In this document: positions 9,037 to 18,847 of the stretch, one piece after another
Layout of the letters: every line of letters starts with the position of its first letter
Numbering within the stretch: the stretch's first letter is position 1
Assembly (NCBI GenBank): GCA_910577275.1
Contig: CAJTMW010000003.1
Location: 186,001-250,000, forward strand
DNA length: 64,000 bases
Source of the DNA: an uncultured Lachnospiraceae bacterium
GTDB lineage: Bacteria; Bacillota; Clostridia; Lachnospirales; Lachnospiraceae
Direction: 5' to 3'
Program-made: the position numbers and the translations under genes
The notes under the pieces: model-generated
The model's input: only the letters and a program-made list of their open reading frames with translations
Database searches by the model: none
What the model was told of the DNA's origin: nothing

Positions 9037-12000
9037 ATGTATCAGAAAGTGTCAACAGACCTGAATTTTGTGGAACGCGAAAAAGAAATTGAAAAGTTCT
9101 GGCGCGAAAATGATATTTTTAAAAAGAGTATGGAAAACCGCAAGGATAAACCTACTTATACCTTTTATGACGGGCCTCCGACGGCCAACGGCCAGCCCCA
9201 TATCGGCCACGTACTGACCAGGGTAATCAAGGACATCATTCCCAGATACCGCACCATGAAGGGCTATATGGTGCCCAGAAAGGCAGGCTGGGATACCCAC
9301 GGGCTTCCGGTGGAACTGGAAGTGGAGAAGCAGCTCGGGATCGACGGCAAGGAACAGATTGAGGAGTACGGATTAGACCCGTTTATCAGGAAATGCAAGG
9401 AAAGTGTCTGGAAATACAAGGGCATGTGGGAGGATTTTTCCGCTACGGTAGGATTCTGGGCGGACATGGACGACCCTTATGTGACCTACCATGACGATTA
9501 CATCGAGTCCGAATGGTGGGCGCTGAAACAGATTTGGGACAAGGGTCTTTTGTACAAGGGCTTTAAGATTGTGCCCTACTGTCCGAGATGCGGAACCCCC
9601 TTATCTTCCCACGAGGTGGCTCAAGGCTATAAGGCGGTAAAGGAACGCTCCGCGGTAGTCCGCTTTAAGGTGGTGGGCGAGGACGCTTATTTCCTGGCAT
9701 GGACAACCACGCCCTGGACACTCCCCTCTAATGTGGCGCTCTGCGTACACCCGGAGGAAACCTACGCGAAGGTGAAAGCGGCGGACGGCTATACCTATTA
9801 TATGGCGAAAGCCCTTCTCGACACCGTACTCGGAAAGCTTGGGGGCGAGGGAAAGCCGGCCTACGAGATTCTTGAAACCTATACGGGAAAGGACTTGGAA
9901 TATAAGGAATACGAGCCTCTCTTTGCCTGCGCAGGGGAAGGGGCGGAAAAACAGAAAAAGAAAGGCCATTACGTGACCTGCGACGGCTATGTCACCATGA
10001 CGGACGGTACGGGAATCGTTCACATTGCCCCGGCTTTTGGCGAGGACGACGCTCAGGTGGGGCGCAAGTATGATTTGCCTTTCGTTCAGTTTGTGGACGG
10101 CAAGGGAAATATGACGGAGGAGACTCCTTATGCCGGAAAATTTGTAAAGGACGCCGACAAGGATATTCTGGTGGATTTGGATAAGGACGGAAAGCTCTTT
10201 GACGCGCCGAAGTTCGAGCATGACTATCCTTTCTGCTGGCGGTGCGACACCCCCCTCATCTATTATGCAAGGGAATCCTGGTTTATCAAGATGACGGCGG
10301 TCCGCGACGATTTGGTACGCAACAACAGGACGGTAAACTGGTTCCCGCCCTCAATCGGCGAGGGTCGGTTTGGCAACTGGCTTGAAAATATTCAGGACTG
10401 GGGCGTTTCCCGGAACCGTTACTGGGGAACTCCGTTAAATATCTGGGAGTGCGAAGGCTGCGGACATCAGGAATCCGTGGGCTCAAGGGAAGATTTGGAG
10501 AAATTAAGCGGCAACCCGCAGGCTAAAACGGTGGAGCTGCACAGACCTTATGTGGATGAAATCACAGGCGTATGCCCGAAGTGCGGCAAGACCATGAAGC
10601 GGGTGCCTGAGGTGATTGACTGCTGGTTTGATTCGGGTGCGATGCCCTTTGCCCAGCATCATTATCCTTTTGAAAATAAAGAGCTGTTTGAGGCACAGTT
10701 CCCGGCACAGTTTATTTCCGAGGCCGTGGACCAGACCAGAGGGTGGTTCTACTCCCTGATGGCAGAATCCACGCTGCTCTTTAACTGCTCGCCCTTTGAA
10801 AATGTTATCGTTATGGGACACGTGCAGGATGAGAACGGGCAGAAGATGAGTAAATCAAAGGGCAATTCGGTAAGTCCCTTTGACGCCCTTGCCTCCTATG
10901 GAGCGGACGCCCTGCGCTGGTATTTCAGCATCAGCTCCGCGCCCTGGCTGCCCAGCAGATTCCACGGCAAGGCGGTAATGGAGGTGCAGAGAAAGTTCCT
11001 TGGAACCCTCTGGAACACCTATGCGTTCTTTATTCTTTATGCAAATATCGATGATTTTGACGCGACAAAATACACGCTGGAATACGATAAGCTTCCTGTG
11101 ATGGATAAGTGGCTGCTTTCCAGATTAAATACTGCCATCCAGAAGGTGGACAATCATATGAACGGCTACCAGATTACGGAATCCGCAAGGGTGCTTGACG
11201 ACTTTGTGGACGAACTGAGCAACTGGTATGTGCGCCGCTGCCGGGAGCGTTTCTGGGCAAAGGGAATGGAGAGCGACAAGATTAACGCCTACATGACGCT
11301 GTACACGGCGCTTACGGAAATCTGCAAGTGCGCGGCTCCCATTATTCCGTTTATGGCGGAGCAGATTTATTTAAATCTGGTAAAGAGCCATGACAAGGAG
11401 GCGCCGGAGAGCATCCATCTGTGCGACTTCCCGGCAGTCCACGAAGAAATGATTGACAAAAAGCTGGAGGAGAGCATGGAGGAGGCTCTGAATATCGTGG
11501 TGATGGGACGCGCGGCCCGCAATGCGGCAAACATCAAGAACCGCCAGCCCATCGGAACCATGTATGTGAAAGCCGACCATGTGCTTGACGCCTACTTTAC
11601 GGATATTGTGAAGGACGAGCTGAATGTGAAGGAGGTCATCTTCAAAGAGGACGTCAGCGACCTCACAAGCTACAGCTTTAAACCCCAGCTCCGCACGGTC
11701 GGGCCGAAATACGGCAAGCAGCTCGGCGGCATCCAGAAATATCTCTCGTCCGTGGACGGCTCCGAGGCAATGAAGCGGCTCAAGTCGGAAGGGGCTTTGA
11801 AATTTGAGGTAAACGGCGTGGAAATCGCGCTTTCAGAGGAGGATTTGCTGATTGACGTGGCCGAAAAGGCAGGTTTTGTGACCCAGGGCAACAATCAGGT
11901 AACGGTGGTTCTCGATACCAACCTTTCACCGGAGCTGATTGAGGAAGGCTTTGTGTACGAGGTCATCAGCAAGATTCAGACCATGCGTAAGGACGCAGGC

Positions 12001-12195
12001 TTTGAGGTTATGGACCACATCAAAGTGGCAGTCAACGGAAATGAAAAGATTGCCGGAATTGTAAATGACAACAGGGCGGCAATCTCTGAAAAGGTGCTGG
12101 CAGAAGCGATTGTTATTGACGAGCCGGTTTCCGTCACAAAGGAATGGAACGTAAACGGCGAAAAGGTGACAATCGGCGTGGAGAAGGTCGGTTAA
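9037..12195 (+). CDS. ileS: Isoleucyl-tRNA synthetase
   Basis: Class I aminoacyl-tRNA synthetase, 1052 residues, charging tRNA-Ile in the cytoplasm. The HIGH signature appears as HIGH at H55-H58 inside PHIGHVLTR, and the KMSKS loop begins at K603. The N-terminal PPTANGQPHIGH, WDTHGLPVE and the CP editing domain with WTTTPWTLPSN are all present. A zinc-like CPRCG and a CEGCG/CPKCGKT pair sit in the insert region. The extended C-terminal anticodon-binding region and overall length resemble the type 2 (eukaryotic-like) IleS branch rather than the E. coli type; that assignment is inference. The RBS is AGAAAGGA upstream of ATG 9037. Its leader contains a terminator hairpin. Confidence 0.97.
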   Translation: MYQKVSTDLNFVEREKEIEKFWRENDIFKKSMENRKDKPTYTFYDGPPTANGQPHIGHVLTRVIKDIIPRYRTMKGYMVPRKAGWDTHGLPVELEVEKQLGIDGKEQIEEYGLDPFIRKCKESVWKYKGMWEDFSATVGFWADMDDPYVTYHDDYIESEWWALKQIWDKGLLYKGFKIVPYCPRCGTPLSSHEVAQGYKAVKERSAVVRFKVVGEDAYFLAWTTTPWTLPSNVALCVHPEETYAKVKAADGYTYYMAKALLDTVLGKLGGEGKPAYEILETYTGKDLEYKEYEPLFACAGEGAEKQKKKGHYVTCDGYVTMTDGTGIVHIAPAFGEDDAQVGRKYDLPFVQFVDGKGNMTEETPYAGKFVKDADKDILVDLDKDGKLFDAPKFEHDYPFCWRCDTPLIYYARESWFIKMTAVRDDLVRNNRTVNWFPPSIGEGRFGNWLENIQDWGVSRNRYWGTPLNIWECEGCGHQESVGSREDLEKLSGNPQAKTVELHRPYVDEITGVCPKCGKTMKRVPEVIDCWFDSGAMPFAQHHYPFENKELFEAQFPAQFISEAVDQTRGWFYSLMAESTLLFNCSPFENVIVMGHVQDENGQKMSKSKGNSVSPFDALASYGADALRWYFSISSAPWLPSRFHGKAVMEVQRKFLGTLWNTYAFFILYANIDDFDATKYTLEYDKLPVMDKWLLSRLNTAIQKVDNHMNGYQITESARVLDDFVDELSNWYVRRCRERFWAKGMESDKINAYMTLYTALTEICKCAAPIIPFMAEQIYLNLVKSHDKEAPESIHLCDFPAVHEEMIDKKLEESMEEALNIVVMGRAARNAANIKNRQPIGTMYVKADHVLDAYFTDIVKDELNVKEVIFKEDVSDLTSYSFKPQLRTVGPKYGKQLGGIQKYLSSVDGSEAMKRLKSEGALKFEVNGVEIALSEEDLLIDVAEKAGFVTQGNNQVTVVLDTNLSPELIEEGFVYEVISKIQTMRKDAGFEVMDHIKVAVNGNEKIAGIVNDNRAAISEKVLAEAIVIDEPVSVTKEWNVNGEKVTIGVEKVG

Positions 12196-12273
12196 GGCAG
12201 GCCGTCCGGCGTAAGAGCCGGGCCGGTGCGCCGGAGCTTTCATGTCACAGCCCGGCATTTCGGAGCTTCCGGG

Positions 12274-13212
12274 TCAGTCCGGCACTTTCTGAAAATGCTG
12301 GTAATCCTTCATGGAGTTCCAGTTGCCTCCCCAGATAAAACCGTGGGCGGTAAAGAGCTTATAGCATAAATCATTTTCGTCAATTTTATAAGGAAAATCC
12401 CGGGAGCGGTCGGCGTATATTTCACTTCCTTCAGGTGAAATGTAAGTCCGGCCGCTTCCGTCTTTGTTAAAAACAACGTAAGGATTGTAAAAAGGATTGA
12501 TGTCAATGGCCAGTCCCAGCGCGTGTTTGGACAGATTGGAGGAGCCGTCCACCAGCCGGTAATTAAAGCAGGAGGTGTTATTGTCCTCCATGGAGGCGGT
12601 GTCGTCGCCGTTATATTCGTCTATGAGGCTGATTTTTTCTATCCGGTATTCATTGATATAAAGCTCGTAGAAAATTTCCGCCAAATCCTGTGCGATTTTT
12701 TTATTGCAGATTAATTCCCCGGTTGCCACCTCTCCGTCGAAATTATGGTAAAGCACGTTCATGTACCGCAGGTCGTCGTAGGAGACGGCAAGGCTTCCTT
12801 TATCTGAAACGATATTTACCGCCTCAAAGGACAAAAGCGGGGCGGTCTCCTTCTCCACAGGGTAGGAGATGCCTGTAATGCGCCTGATGACGTCGTCGGA
12901 AAGAGGCTGATAGGAAAAGCCTTCCTTATAGATAACGGCGCTTTCTGACCCGGCGCCGACTGTCGGCGCCGGAAGGCTGCCGGCAGAGGGCGAAGGAGCA
13001 TTGCCATTGCCTGCGCCGCCCGCTGGTTCCGCTGTCGCTGCCTGCGCGGCATATGCAGGTTCCGCAGTCTTTTCAGGCGTTGCGAATGCAATTTCCGGAT
13101 TTGCGTCCGCATATTCCAATAGGGTTTCTCCCCGGGAAAGCAGCCTTGCCACGAGGGAAAAGAATATAATGATTACTGCCAGAGTACCTAAAGGTTTCAA
13201 TAATTTATTCAT
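12274..13212 (-). CDS. Membrane-anchored M15-family peptidase (D-Ala-D-Ala carboxypeptidase / endopeptidase CwlK-like)
   Basis: Predicted cell-wall peptidase of 312 residues. An N-terminal hydrophobic segment (about residues 8-25, GTLAVIIIFFSLVARLL) anchors it outside the membrane. An Ala/Pro/Gly-rich linker to about residue 95 follows, then the M15C-type catalytic domain at the C-terminus. Zinc-site motifs are SKHALGLAIDIN (HxxxxxxD) and the late DYQHFQ, preceded by HGFIWGG. The start ATG 13212 has AGGAGA five bases upstream. It is convergent with ileS; the 78-bp gap contains a GC-rich CCGGC/GCCGG hairpin without a T run. Family members trim peptidoglycan stem peptides; the precise bond is not deducible. 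Confidence 0.88.
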   Translation of the reverse strand: MNKLLKPLGTLAVIIIFFSLVARLLSRGETLLEYADANPEIAFATPEKTAEPAYAAQAATAEPAGGAGNGNAPSPSAGSLPAPTVGAGSESAVIYKEGFSYQPLSDDVIRRITGISYPVEKETAPLLSFEAVNIVSDKGSLAVSYDDLRYMNVLYHNFDGEVATGELICNKKIAQDLAEIFYELYINEYRIEKISLIDEYNGDDTASMEDNNTSCFNYRLVDGSSNLSKHALGLAIDINPFYNPYVVFNKDGSGRTYISPEGSEIYADRSRDFPYKIDENDLCYKLFTAHGFIWGGNWNSMKDYQHFQKVPD

Positions 13213-13331
13213 AACATTCTCCTGAGATTAGCGTCTGCCTTGTATTTGTGGGACGAGAGTAAGTCCTCGGTGGTACAGAGCGGCTTTGTGGACCCGCCGA
13301 TATTGTTTAGCATACGATAAATCAGAATGTA

Positions 13332-13360
13332 TTGCAAATGAAATTAATATCCTGTAAAAT
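13332..13360 (+). promoter_or_regulatory. Sigma-A promoter for the ecf operon
   Basis: TTGCAA at 13332-13337, a 17-bp spacer and TAAAAT at 13355-13360, about 75 bp before ecfA1. It lies in the divergent gap to the M15 peptidase gene; no riboswitch was recognised in that gap. Confidence 0.7.
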
Positions 13361-13434
13361 ATAGGGCGGACAAAATCTGAGAAAAGTTTTAAGACGGCAA
13401 TCTGATTGCAGGCCGGCGGGAGTGAAGAATCAGG

Positions 13435-14292
13435 ATGGGAATAATAAAGACAAAGAATCTGGCTTTTGAATATATCCGAAGGGATGAGGAGGGAAACGTG
13501 GAGGGAATCACCCGCGCGCTGGACGATATCAACCTGGATGTGAAGCAAGGCGATTTTGTGGCAATCCTCGGGCATAACGGCTCCGGCAAATCCACCCTTG
13601 CCAAGCACATCAACGCCATTCTTTATCCTACGGAAGGAACCATATGGGTGGACGGCAAGGATACTGCCGACGATGAAAATCTCTGGGATATCCGTCAGGA
13701 GGCGGGGATGGTGTTTCAGAATCCCGACAATCAGATAATCGGACAGGTTGTGGAGGAGGACGTGGGCTTTGGCCCCGAGAATCTTGGCGTCCCTACGAAG
13801 GAAATCTGGGAGCGGGTGGAGGAAAGCCTCAAGGCGGTCGGAATGTATGAGTTCCGCAAATATTCCCCCAACAAGCTTTCCGGCGGGCAGAAGCAGAGAG
13901 TGTCCATTGCGGGCGTGATTGCCATGCATCCCAAATGTATTATTCTGGACGAGCCTACCGCCATGTTAGACCCGAGCGGACGCAGAGAGGTTATCCGTGC
14001 CGCCCGCGCGCTGAACGATGTGGAGGAAATCACGATTATTCTGATTACCCATTATATGGAAGAAATTATCCATGCAAACAAGGTATTTGTTATGGATAAG
14101 GGAAAAGTTGCCATGGAGGGAACGCCGAGAGAGATTTTCAGCAGGGTGGAGGAATTGAAGGAACTGCGGCTGGACGTTCCGCAGGTTACCTTGCTGGCCC
14201 ATGAGCTGCAAAAAAGCGGCGTTGCAGTCCCGGACGGCATACTGACCTGCGAGGAGCTGGTGGAGGCGCTGCAATCCGTGCCGAAGAATTGA
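13435..14292 (+). CDS. ecfA1: Energy-coupling factor transporter ATPase EcfA1
   Basis: One of two ATPases of the shared ECF module that drives vitamin and trace-nutrient uptake with exchangeable S components. It has 285 residues, Walker [10 protein letters not shown], the Q-loop [10 protein letters not shown], the signature [14 protein letters not shown] and Walker [13 protein letters not shown]. The FQNPDNQ motif separates EcfA1 from EcfA2. It is the first gene of an operon with ecfA2, ecfT and truA. In many Firmicutes rpoA-rplQ lie directly upstream; here an M15 peptidase gene takes that place. No S component is encoded in the window, which is expected for a group II ECF module. Confidence 0.96.
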   Translation: MGIIKTKNLAFEYIRRDEEGNVEGITRALDDINLDVKQGDFVAILGHNGSGKSTLAKHINAILYPTEGTIWVDGKDTADDENLWDIRQEAGMVFQNPDNQIIGQVVEEDVGFGPENLGVPTKEIWERVEESLKAVGMYEFRKYSPNKLSGGQKQRVSIAGVIAMHPKCIILDEPTAMLDPSGRREVIRAARALNDVEEITIILITHYMEEIIHANKVFVMDKGKVAMEGTPREIFSRVEELKELRLDVPQVTLLAHELQKSGVAVPDGILTCEELVEALQSVPKN

Positions 14293-14374
14293 AGGCTGCG
14301 CGTTGCAATCCGTGCCGGGGCATTGGACTTTTGACTTATGAAAAATGTGTTTATAAATAACATGGAGGAAGTAA

Positions 14375-15235
14375 ATGTCAATTATTTTAGACCATGTCAA
14401 TTATATCTATGAGGCCGGTACGGCAATGGAGCATGCGGCTCTTAAGGATGTGAATCTGGTGATACCGGAAGGGCAGTTTATCGGGCTGATTGGCCATACC
14501 GGTTCCGGCAAATCCACACTGGTGCAGCTTTTAAACGGGCTTTTGGTTCCCACGTCTGGAAATATTTATTATAACGGCGCGGATATTCATGAGAGCGGTT
14601 ATAATAAAAAGGAACTGCGCAGCAAGGTAGGGCTGGTTTTCCAGTATCCCGAGCACCAGCTTTTTGAGATTGACGTCTTTTCGGACGTGTGTTTCGGCCC
14701 CAAAAATCTGGGACTGGATAAAAAGGAAGTGGAGCTTCGGGCCTATGCCGCATTAAAGCAGGTGGGGCTTGAGGACGAATATTTTTACCAGTCGCCCTTT
14801 GATTTATCCGGCGGCCAGAAACGGCGGGTGGCCATTGCAGGCGTACTTGCCATGAAGCCGGAGGTATTGATACTGGACGAGCCCACGGCGGGCCTTGACC
14901 CGAAGGGGCGGGATGAGATTTTAGACCAGATAAAAAAGCTGCAGGCAGAGACGAAAATAACCGTAATTCTTGTTTCACACAGCATGGATGACGTGGCGAA
15001 ATACGTGGACAGAATTATCGTGATGAACAGGGGACAGGTCATGTTTGACGACGCACCGAGGGAAGTTTTCCGTCATTACCAGGAGCTGGAAACGGTAGGG
15101 CTGGCTGCGCCCCAGGTGACTTATATCATGCAGGCGCTCAAAAAGAGCGGCCTTGCGGTGGACACGGAAATAACAACCATAGAGGAAGCGAAGGTTTCCA
15201 TACTGAAAGCGCTTGGAAGCGAGGAAAAATGTTAA
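14375..15235 (+). CDS. ecfA2: Energy-coupling factor transporter ATPase EcfA2
   Basis: Second ECF ATPase, 286 residues, forming a heterodimer with EcfA1 on the cytoplasmic face of EcfT. Motifs are Walker A GHTGSGKST, the Q-loop FQYPEHQLFE, the signature DLSGGQKRRVAIAG and Walker B LILDEPTAGLDPKGR. The YPEHQLF form is typical of EcfA2. The start ATG 14375 follows AGGAAG. There is an 82-bp gap after ecfA1 and a 7-bp overlap with ecfT, so it is co-translated with the membrane subunit. Confidence 0.96.
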   Translation: MSIILDHVNYIYEAGTAMEHAALKDVNLVIPEGQFIGLIGHTGSGKSTLVQLLNGLLVPTSGNIYYNGADIHESGYNKKELRSKVGLVFQYPEHQLFEIDVFSDVCFGPKNLGLDKKEVELRAYAALKQVGLEDEYFYQSPFDLSGGQKRRVAIAGVLAMKPEVLILDEPTAGLDPKGRDEILDQIKKLQAETKITVILVSHSMDDVAKYVDRIIVMNRGQVMFDDAPREVFRHYQELETVGLAAPQVTYIMQALKKSGLAVDTEITTIEEAKVSILKALGSEEKC

Positions 15236-16032
15236 GAGAAATTACGCTGGGACAATATTATCAGACGGATTCGGTGATACACAGGCTTGACCCGCGGGTA
15301 AAGCTTATGACCACCATTTTTTATATTATTTCCCTCTTTATTGTGGATAACATTATAGGATATGTAATTGCCGGCCTGTTTCTGGCGATGGTGATTAAGC
15401 TGTCAAAGGTTCCCCTGAAATTTATGGTTCGGGGAATGAAATCCATTATATTCCTGCTGTTGATTGCCGTGGTGTTTAACCTGTTTTTGACGCCGGGGGA
15501 AGCGGTGCTGACTTTCTGGAAGCTGAGAATTACAAAGGAAGGAATCAGGATGGCGGCTTTTATGGCAATCCGGCTGGTGTTTTTGATTATGGGCTCGTCG
15601 GTGATGACGCTGACCACCACCCCCAATAATCTGACGGACGGGATGGAGCGGCTGATGGGGCCTTTAAAGCATTTAAAAGTGCCGGTTCATGAAATTGCCA
15701 TGATGATGTCTATCGCCCTCCGGTTTATTCCGATTCTGCTGGAGGAGACGGATAAGATAATGAAAGCCCAGATTGCCAGGGGGGCTGATTTTGAGAGCGG
15801 AAACCTCATAAAAAAGGCCAAAAGCCTTGTGCCCCTTCTTGTGCCCCTGTTTATCTCCGCATTCCGCCGTGCCAATGATTTGGCAATGGCAATGGAGGCG
15901 AGATGCTATCGGGGCGGAGAGCGGCGCACAAAGATGAAACCCCTTATATATAAGAAAAGAGACGGTTTTGCCTACGGGGCGGTGGCGTGCTATCTGGTGA
16001 TTTGCGTGGTATTTGGGAAAATTCTGTTATGA
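15229..16032 (+). CDS. ecfT: Energy-coupling factor transporter transmembrane protein EcfT
   Basis: Integral membrane scaffold of the ECF module, 267 residues, with several hydrophobic helices (for example around residues 25-60, 80-100 and the extreme C-terminus). The two coupling-helix signatures that dock on the ATPases are visible as the ARG in AQIARGADFESG and the degenerate second motif in MEARCYRGGERR. SVIHRLDPRVKL near the N-terminus is a standard EcfT start. Its ATG lies inside the end of ecfA2, and its stop overlaps the truA start by four bases (ATGA), giving tight translational coupling across four genes. Confidence 0.95.
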   Translation: MLREITLGQYYQTDSVIHRLDPRVKLMTTIFYIISLFIVDNIIGYVIAGLFLAMVIKLSKVPLKFMVRGMKSIIFLLLIAVVFNLFLTPGEAVLTFWKLRITKEGIRMAAFMAIRLVFLIMGSSVMTLTTTPNNLTDGMERLMGPLKHLKVPVHEIAMMMSIALRFIPILLEETDKIMKAQIARGADFESGNLIKKAKSLVPLLVPLFISAFRRANDLAMAMEARCYRGGERRTKMKPLIYKKRDGFAYGAVACYLVICVVFGKILL

Positions 16033-16766
16033 AAAGAGTAATGCTTGTGGTGGCCTACGACGGAAGCGCCTGCTATGGCTGGCAGCTGCAGCCGGGCAGG
16101 CGCACCGTTGAAAGCGAATTAAATCAAGCCTTAAGCGGGCTTTTAAAGGAAGAAATTCAGGTGACCGGCGCAAGCAGAACCGACTCCGGCGTCCATGCCC
16201 TGTGCAATGTGGCGGTATTTGATACAGCCTCGCGCATTCCCGGAGAAAAGTTTTCCTATGCGCTGAACCAGCGTCTGCCGGAGGACATCAGGATTCAAAG
16301 CTCCCGGGAGGTGGCGCCGGATTTTCATCCCAGACATTGCGACAGCCGTAAGACCTATGAGTACAGAATATTAAACAGGGAATTTCCCCTGCCGACAAAA
16401 AGGCTGTACGCATATTTCACCTATACGCCCCTAGATGTGGAGAAAATGAAAAGGGCCGCAGAGTTTCTTGTGGGAGAGCATGATTTTGCAAGCTTTTGCT
16501 CCGCTTCCTCCTCGGCAAGTACCACAGTTCGGAGGATTTATGAGCTGACGGTGGAGAAGGAAGGCGACGAGATTATCATTCGGGTATGCGGAAACGGCTT
16601 CCTTTATAATATGGTGCGGATAATTGCGGGAACGCTCATGGAAGCGGGGAGCGGGCGCAGGCAGCCGGAGGAGATGGCGGAGATACTCACGGCGAAAAAC
16701 CGGTGCGCGGCAGGGCCTACGGCACCGGCGTGCGGGCTGACGCTGGTGAGGTATGAGTTTTTGTAA
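16029..16766 (+). CDS. truA: tRNA pseudouridine(38-40) synthase TruA
   Basis: Modifies uridines 38-40 in the tRNA anticodon stem. The 245-residue protein begins MKRVMLVVAYDGSACYGWQ and has the catalytic-aspartate motif ASRTDSGVHAL. GNGFLYNMVRIIAGTL is the C-terminal signature of the family. ATG 16029 overlaps the ecfT stop and gives the normal length; a longer frame from 15987 lies wholly inside ecfT. Linkage of truA to ecfT is widely conserved in Firmicutes. Normally rplM-rpsI follow directly, but here a membrane protein gene intervenes. Confidence 0.96.
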   Translation: MKRVMLVVAYDGSACYGWQLQPGRRTVESELNQALSGLLKEEIQVTGASRTDSGVHALCNVAVFDTASRIPGEKFSYALNQRLPEDIRIQSSREVAPDFHPRHCDSRKTYEYRILNREFPLPTKRLYAYFTYTPLDVEKMKRAAEFLVGEHDFASFCSASSSASTTVRRIYELTVEKEGDEIIIRVCGNGFLYNMVRIIAGTLMEAGSGRRQPEEMAEILTAKNRCAAGPTAPACGLTLVRYEFL

Positions 16767-16838
16767 ATTGGCGGTCGGAAATAGCGGCATTTATGAGCTT
16801 TGTGGCATTCATAAAGAGATTTGGAAAGGGAGAGAGAT

Positions 16839-18749
16839 ATGAGGAAAATATTTGGAGTGATATATGATAATAAACTGTTTTTGGTTATGATGATGATTTT
16901 GCTTTCCTATGTGGGAACTATTCATTCTGATTATATCGTCCAGGATGCCTTTGTTGAACAGAGCGGGGAATATGTGCCGGTAACGGAAAAAATGCCGGTT
17001 CGGACGGAGATTTCTCCTACAAAAAATCAGGGGGGGTGGTCAGTGCTGCTGGGCCTGATAAAGCCATTGGAGCCCTCCGGTATCTATAGCACAACGGTTC
17101 GGGTTTTACGGGATGAGGATATCATTTATGAGTATAGCATGAGTAATGACGCAGATATAGAAATAAATGATACTTTAGGAAATGCCACAGAATTTGTCTT
17201 TGATGAGGCAGTTGAAACGGAAGAAGGGAAGATGTACAGTGTAGAGCTGACGAGCAGCGCGCCTGATGCCTCGCAGGCATTTTCAGTGGCGTTGGACGAA
17301 TCCGGCAGAGTCTGGACACGGCTTACCTACCGGCTTCTTTCAAAAAATCAGAGAAAGGCAGTCTGCTTTTTAATTGTATTCGTGCTGTCTGCGGCGGTTT
17401 ATTATACATTTATAAGTAACCGCACCTCAAAGCCGGAAACATTTTTTCTGGCAGTATCAGTCCCCTTGTGCCTGCTGTATATGGTGGCAATTCCGCTTTT
17501 CCAGGCGCCGGATGAGGTAAATCATTTTGTGCGTGCATGGGGAATTGTAAAGGGACATTTTTTGATTCCGGAGGACGGTTATCTGCCGGTGCCGGACAAT
17601 ATGATTCCTTATAGCTGGTATACCTATACGCCATATATTCTGTTTAAAAATTTTGCAATGAGGTTAAATGAGGCAGACACGACACCCTATAATGTGGTTA
17701 ATATGGCGCTCTATTCCCCGATATCATATATTTTTCAAAGTGCAGGAATTGCAGTCGGAGATTTATTCCACAATACATATGCCATGGTGCTTCTGGGACG
17801 GATATTTAATGCAGTGGGGTGCACGCTGATTTTGTATTATGCGATTAAATATATCCCATACGGAAAAGGGATTCTAGTCTTTTTCTCACTGACGCCCATG
17901 GCGATTCAGGAGAGGGCAAGCCTGTCAGTGGATGCAATTACGTACTGCATAGTGATTGCCCTGCTGTCTTTCTGCCTGTATATGCGCAACAATAAAGTGA
18001 AAATGACTGGTAAATTATATGCTTTGCTGTATATAATTCTTATTATTCTTTCATCCTGCAAAGTGGTATACTTTGCCGCTGCGGTGCTGTGTATGGTTAT
18101 TCCCTGGGAATGCTTTGGCAGTAAAAAGCGGAGCACTTTACATAAAATACTGAGTATGACGGTAACGGGAGGTCTGGCGCTGGGGTGGCTTGCAATAGCT
18201 GGGAAGTACCTTGAAAATACGCGCGGTGGGCAAAGTACACAGGAGAAAATTCATTTTATTCTGTCGTCACCGGGGCGTTACATCTATATAATGAACAAAA
18301 CAATATGGGAAAACGGAGAAGACTTTTTGTATCAAATGATAGGAAGTAAGCTGGGGAGTCTGAATATTGTCATAAATTCTCTTTTAATTTTAGCGTTGCT
18401 GGCCTGCCTGATGAAGGTGTATTTTTACGAAAAGAGTCACAGTAAGTCCGGCGATTTTTGGGCGAAATTTGTTTTGTTGGGGGGCAGCCTTGGAACAGTT
18501 TTACTGATTTTTACGAGCCTTTATATTCAATGGACATCCTACGAAGCGTCTACATATTCAATAGAAGGGCTTCAGGGGAGATACTTTTTGCCGGTGATGC
18601 CCCTGATACTATGCGCAATGATAAGCGACAGGGAGCAGAGAGGATTAAAAGGCGGAGTTGAGACGAGAACTCTGCTCAGGCCGGTATTTGCGGTTTATGT
18701 AATGGATTTGATTATTGCATTTTCCATATTTTCATACAGTTCTTTCTAG
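16839..18749 (+). CDS. DUF2142-family polytopic membrane protein
   Basis: Membrane protein of 636 residues with one N-terminal helix, an extracytoplasmic region of about 140 residues, and then roughly 10-12 hydrophobic segments. The motif APDEVNHFVRAW (near residue 225) is the acidic signature of DUF2142, a GT-C-like family often found in surface-polysaccharide loci. Glycosyltransferase function is inferred only. ATG 16839 follows AAAGGGAGAG, preferred over the TTG at 16821. The gene sits alone between truA and rplM and is visibly more AT-rich than both neighbours. This suggests later insertion into a conserved gene cluster. Confidence 0.8.
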   Translation: MRKIFGVIYDNKLFLVMMMILLSYVGTIHSDYIVQDAFVEQSGEYVPVTEKMPVRTEISPTKNQGGWSVLLGLIKPLEPSGIYSTTVRVLRDEDIIYEYSMSNDADIEINDTLGNATEFVFDEAVETEEGKMYSVELTSSAPDASQAFSVALDESGRVWTRLTYRLLSKNQRKAVCFLIVFVLSAAVYYTFISNRTSKPETFFLAVSVPLCLLYMVAIPLFQAPDEVNHFVRAWGIVKGHFLIPEDGYLPVPDNMIPYSWYTYTPYILFKNFAMRLNEADTTPYNVVNMALYSPISYIFQSAGIAVGDLFHNTYAMVLLGRIFNAVGCTLILYYAIKYIPYGKGILVFFSLTPMAIQERASLSVDAITYCIVIALLSFCLYMRNNKVKMTGKLYALLYIILIILSSCKVVYFAAAVLCMVIPWECFGSKKRSTLHKILSMTVTGGLALGWLAIAGKYLENTRGGQSTQEKIHFILSSPGRYIYIMNKTIWENGEDFLYQMIGSKLGSLNIVINSLLILALLACLMKVYFYEKSHSKSGDFWAKFVLLGGSLGTVLLIFTSLYIQWTSYEASTYSIEGLQGRYFLPVMPLILCAMISDREQRGLKGGVETRTLLRPVFAVYVMDLIIAFSIFSYSSF

Positions 18750-18797
18750 GAGACGGTTAAAGACGCCGGATTTTATATATATAAGGAAAATTTGGGG

Positions 18798-18826
18798 TTG
18801 ACACGCCCCAAAGCGTATCTTATAAT
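18798..18826 (+). promoter_or_regulatory. Consensus sigma-A promoter for rplM-rpsI
   Basis: TTGACA at 18798-18803, a 17-bp spacer and TATAAT at 18821-18826, a perfect match to the housekeeping consensus. It lies about 50 bp after the DUF2142 gene and restores independent expression of rplM-rpsI with a leader of about 250 nt. Confidence 0.9.
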
Positions 18827-18847
18827 TATTCAGTGCGAAAAGGTTTA

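Noticed and set aside
12196..12273. GC-rich CCGGC/GCCGG hairpin between ileS and the M15 gene as a terminator
   Set aside because: No T run on either strand; kept only as a remark in the M15 entry.
13250..13310. GGTGGTAC followed by AGCGG, partly like a T-box antiterminator
   Set aside because: Only part of the consensus is present, no terminator or specifier stem was found, and the downstream gene is an ECF ATPase.
13228..13929. 233-codon minus-strand open frame
   Set aside because: It is a shadow of ecfA1 on the other strand with no ribosome site or recognisable domain.
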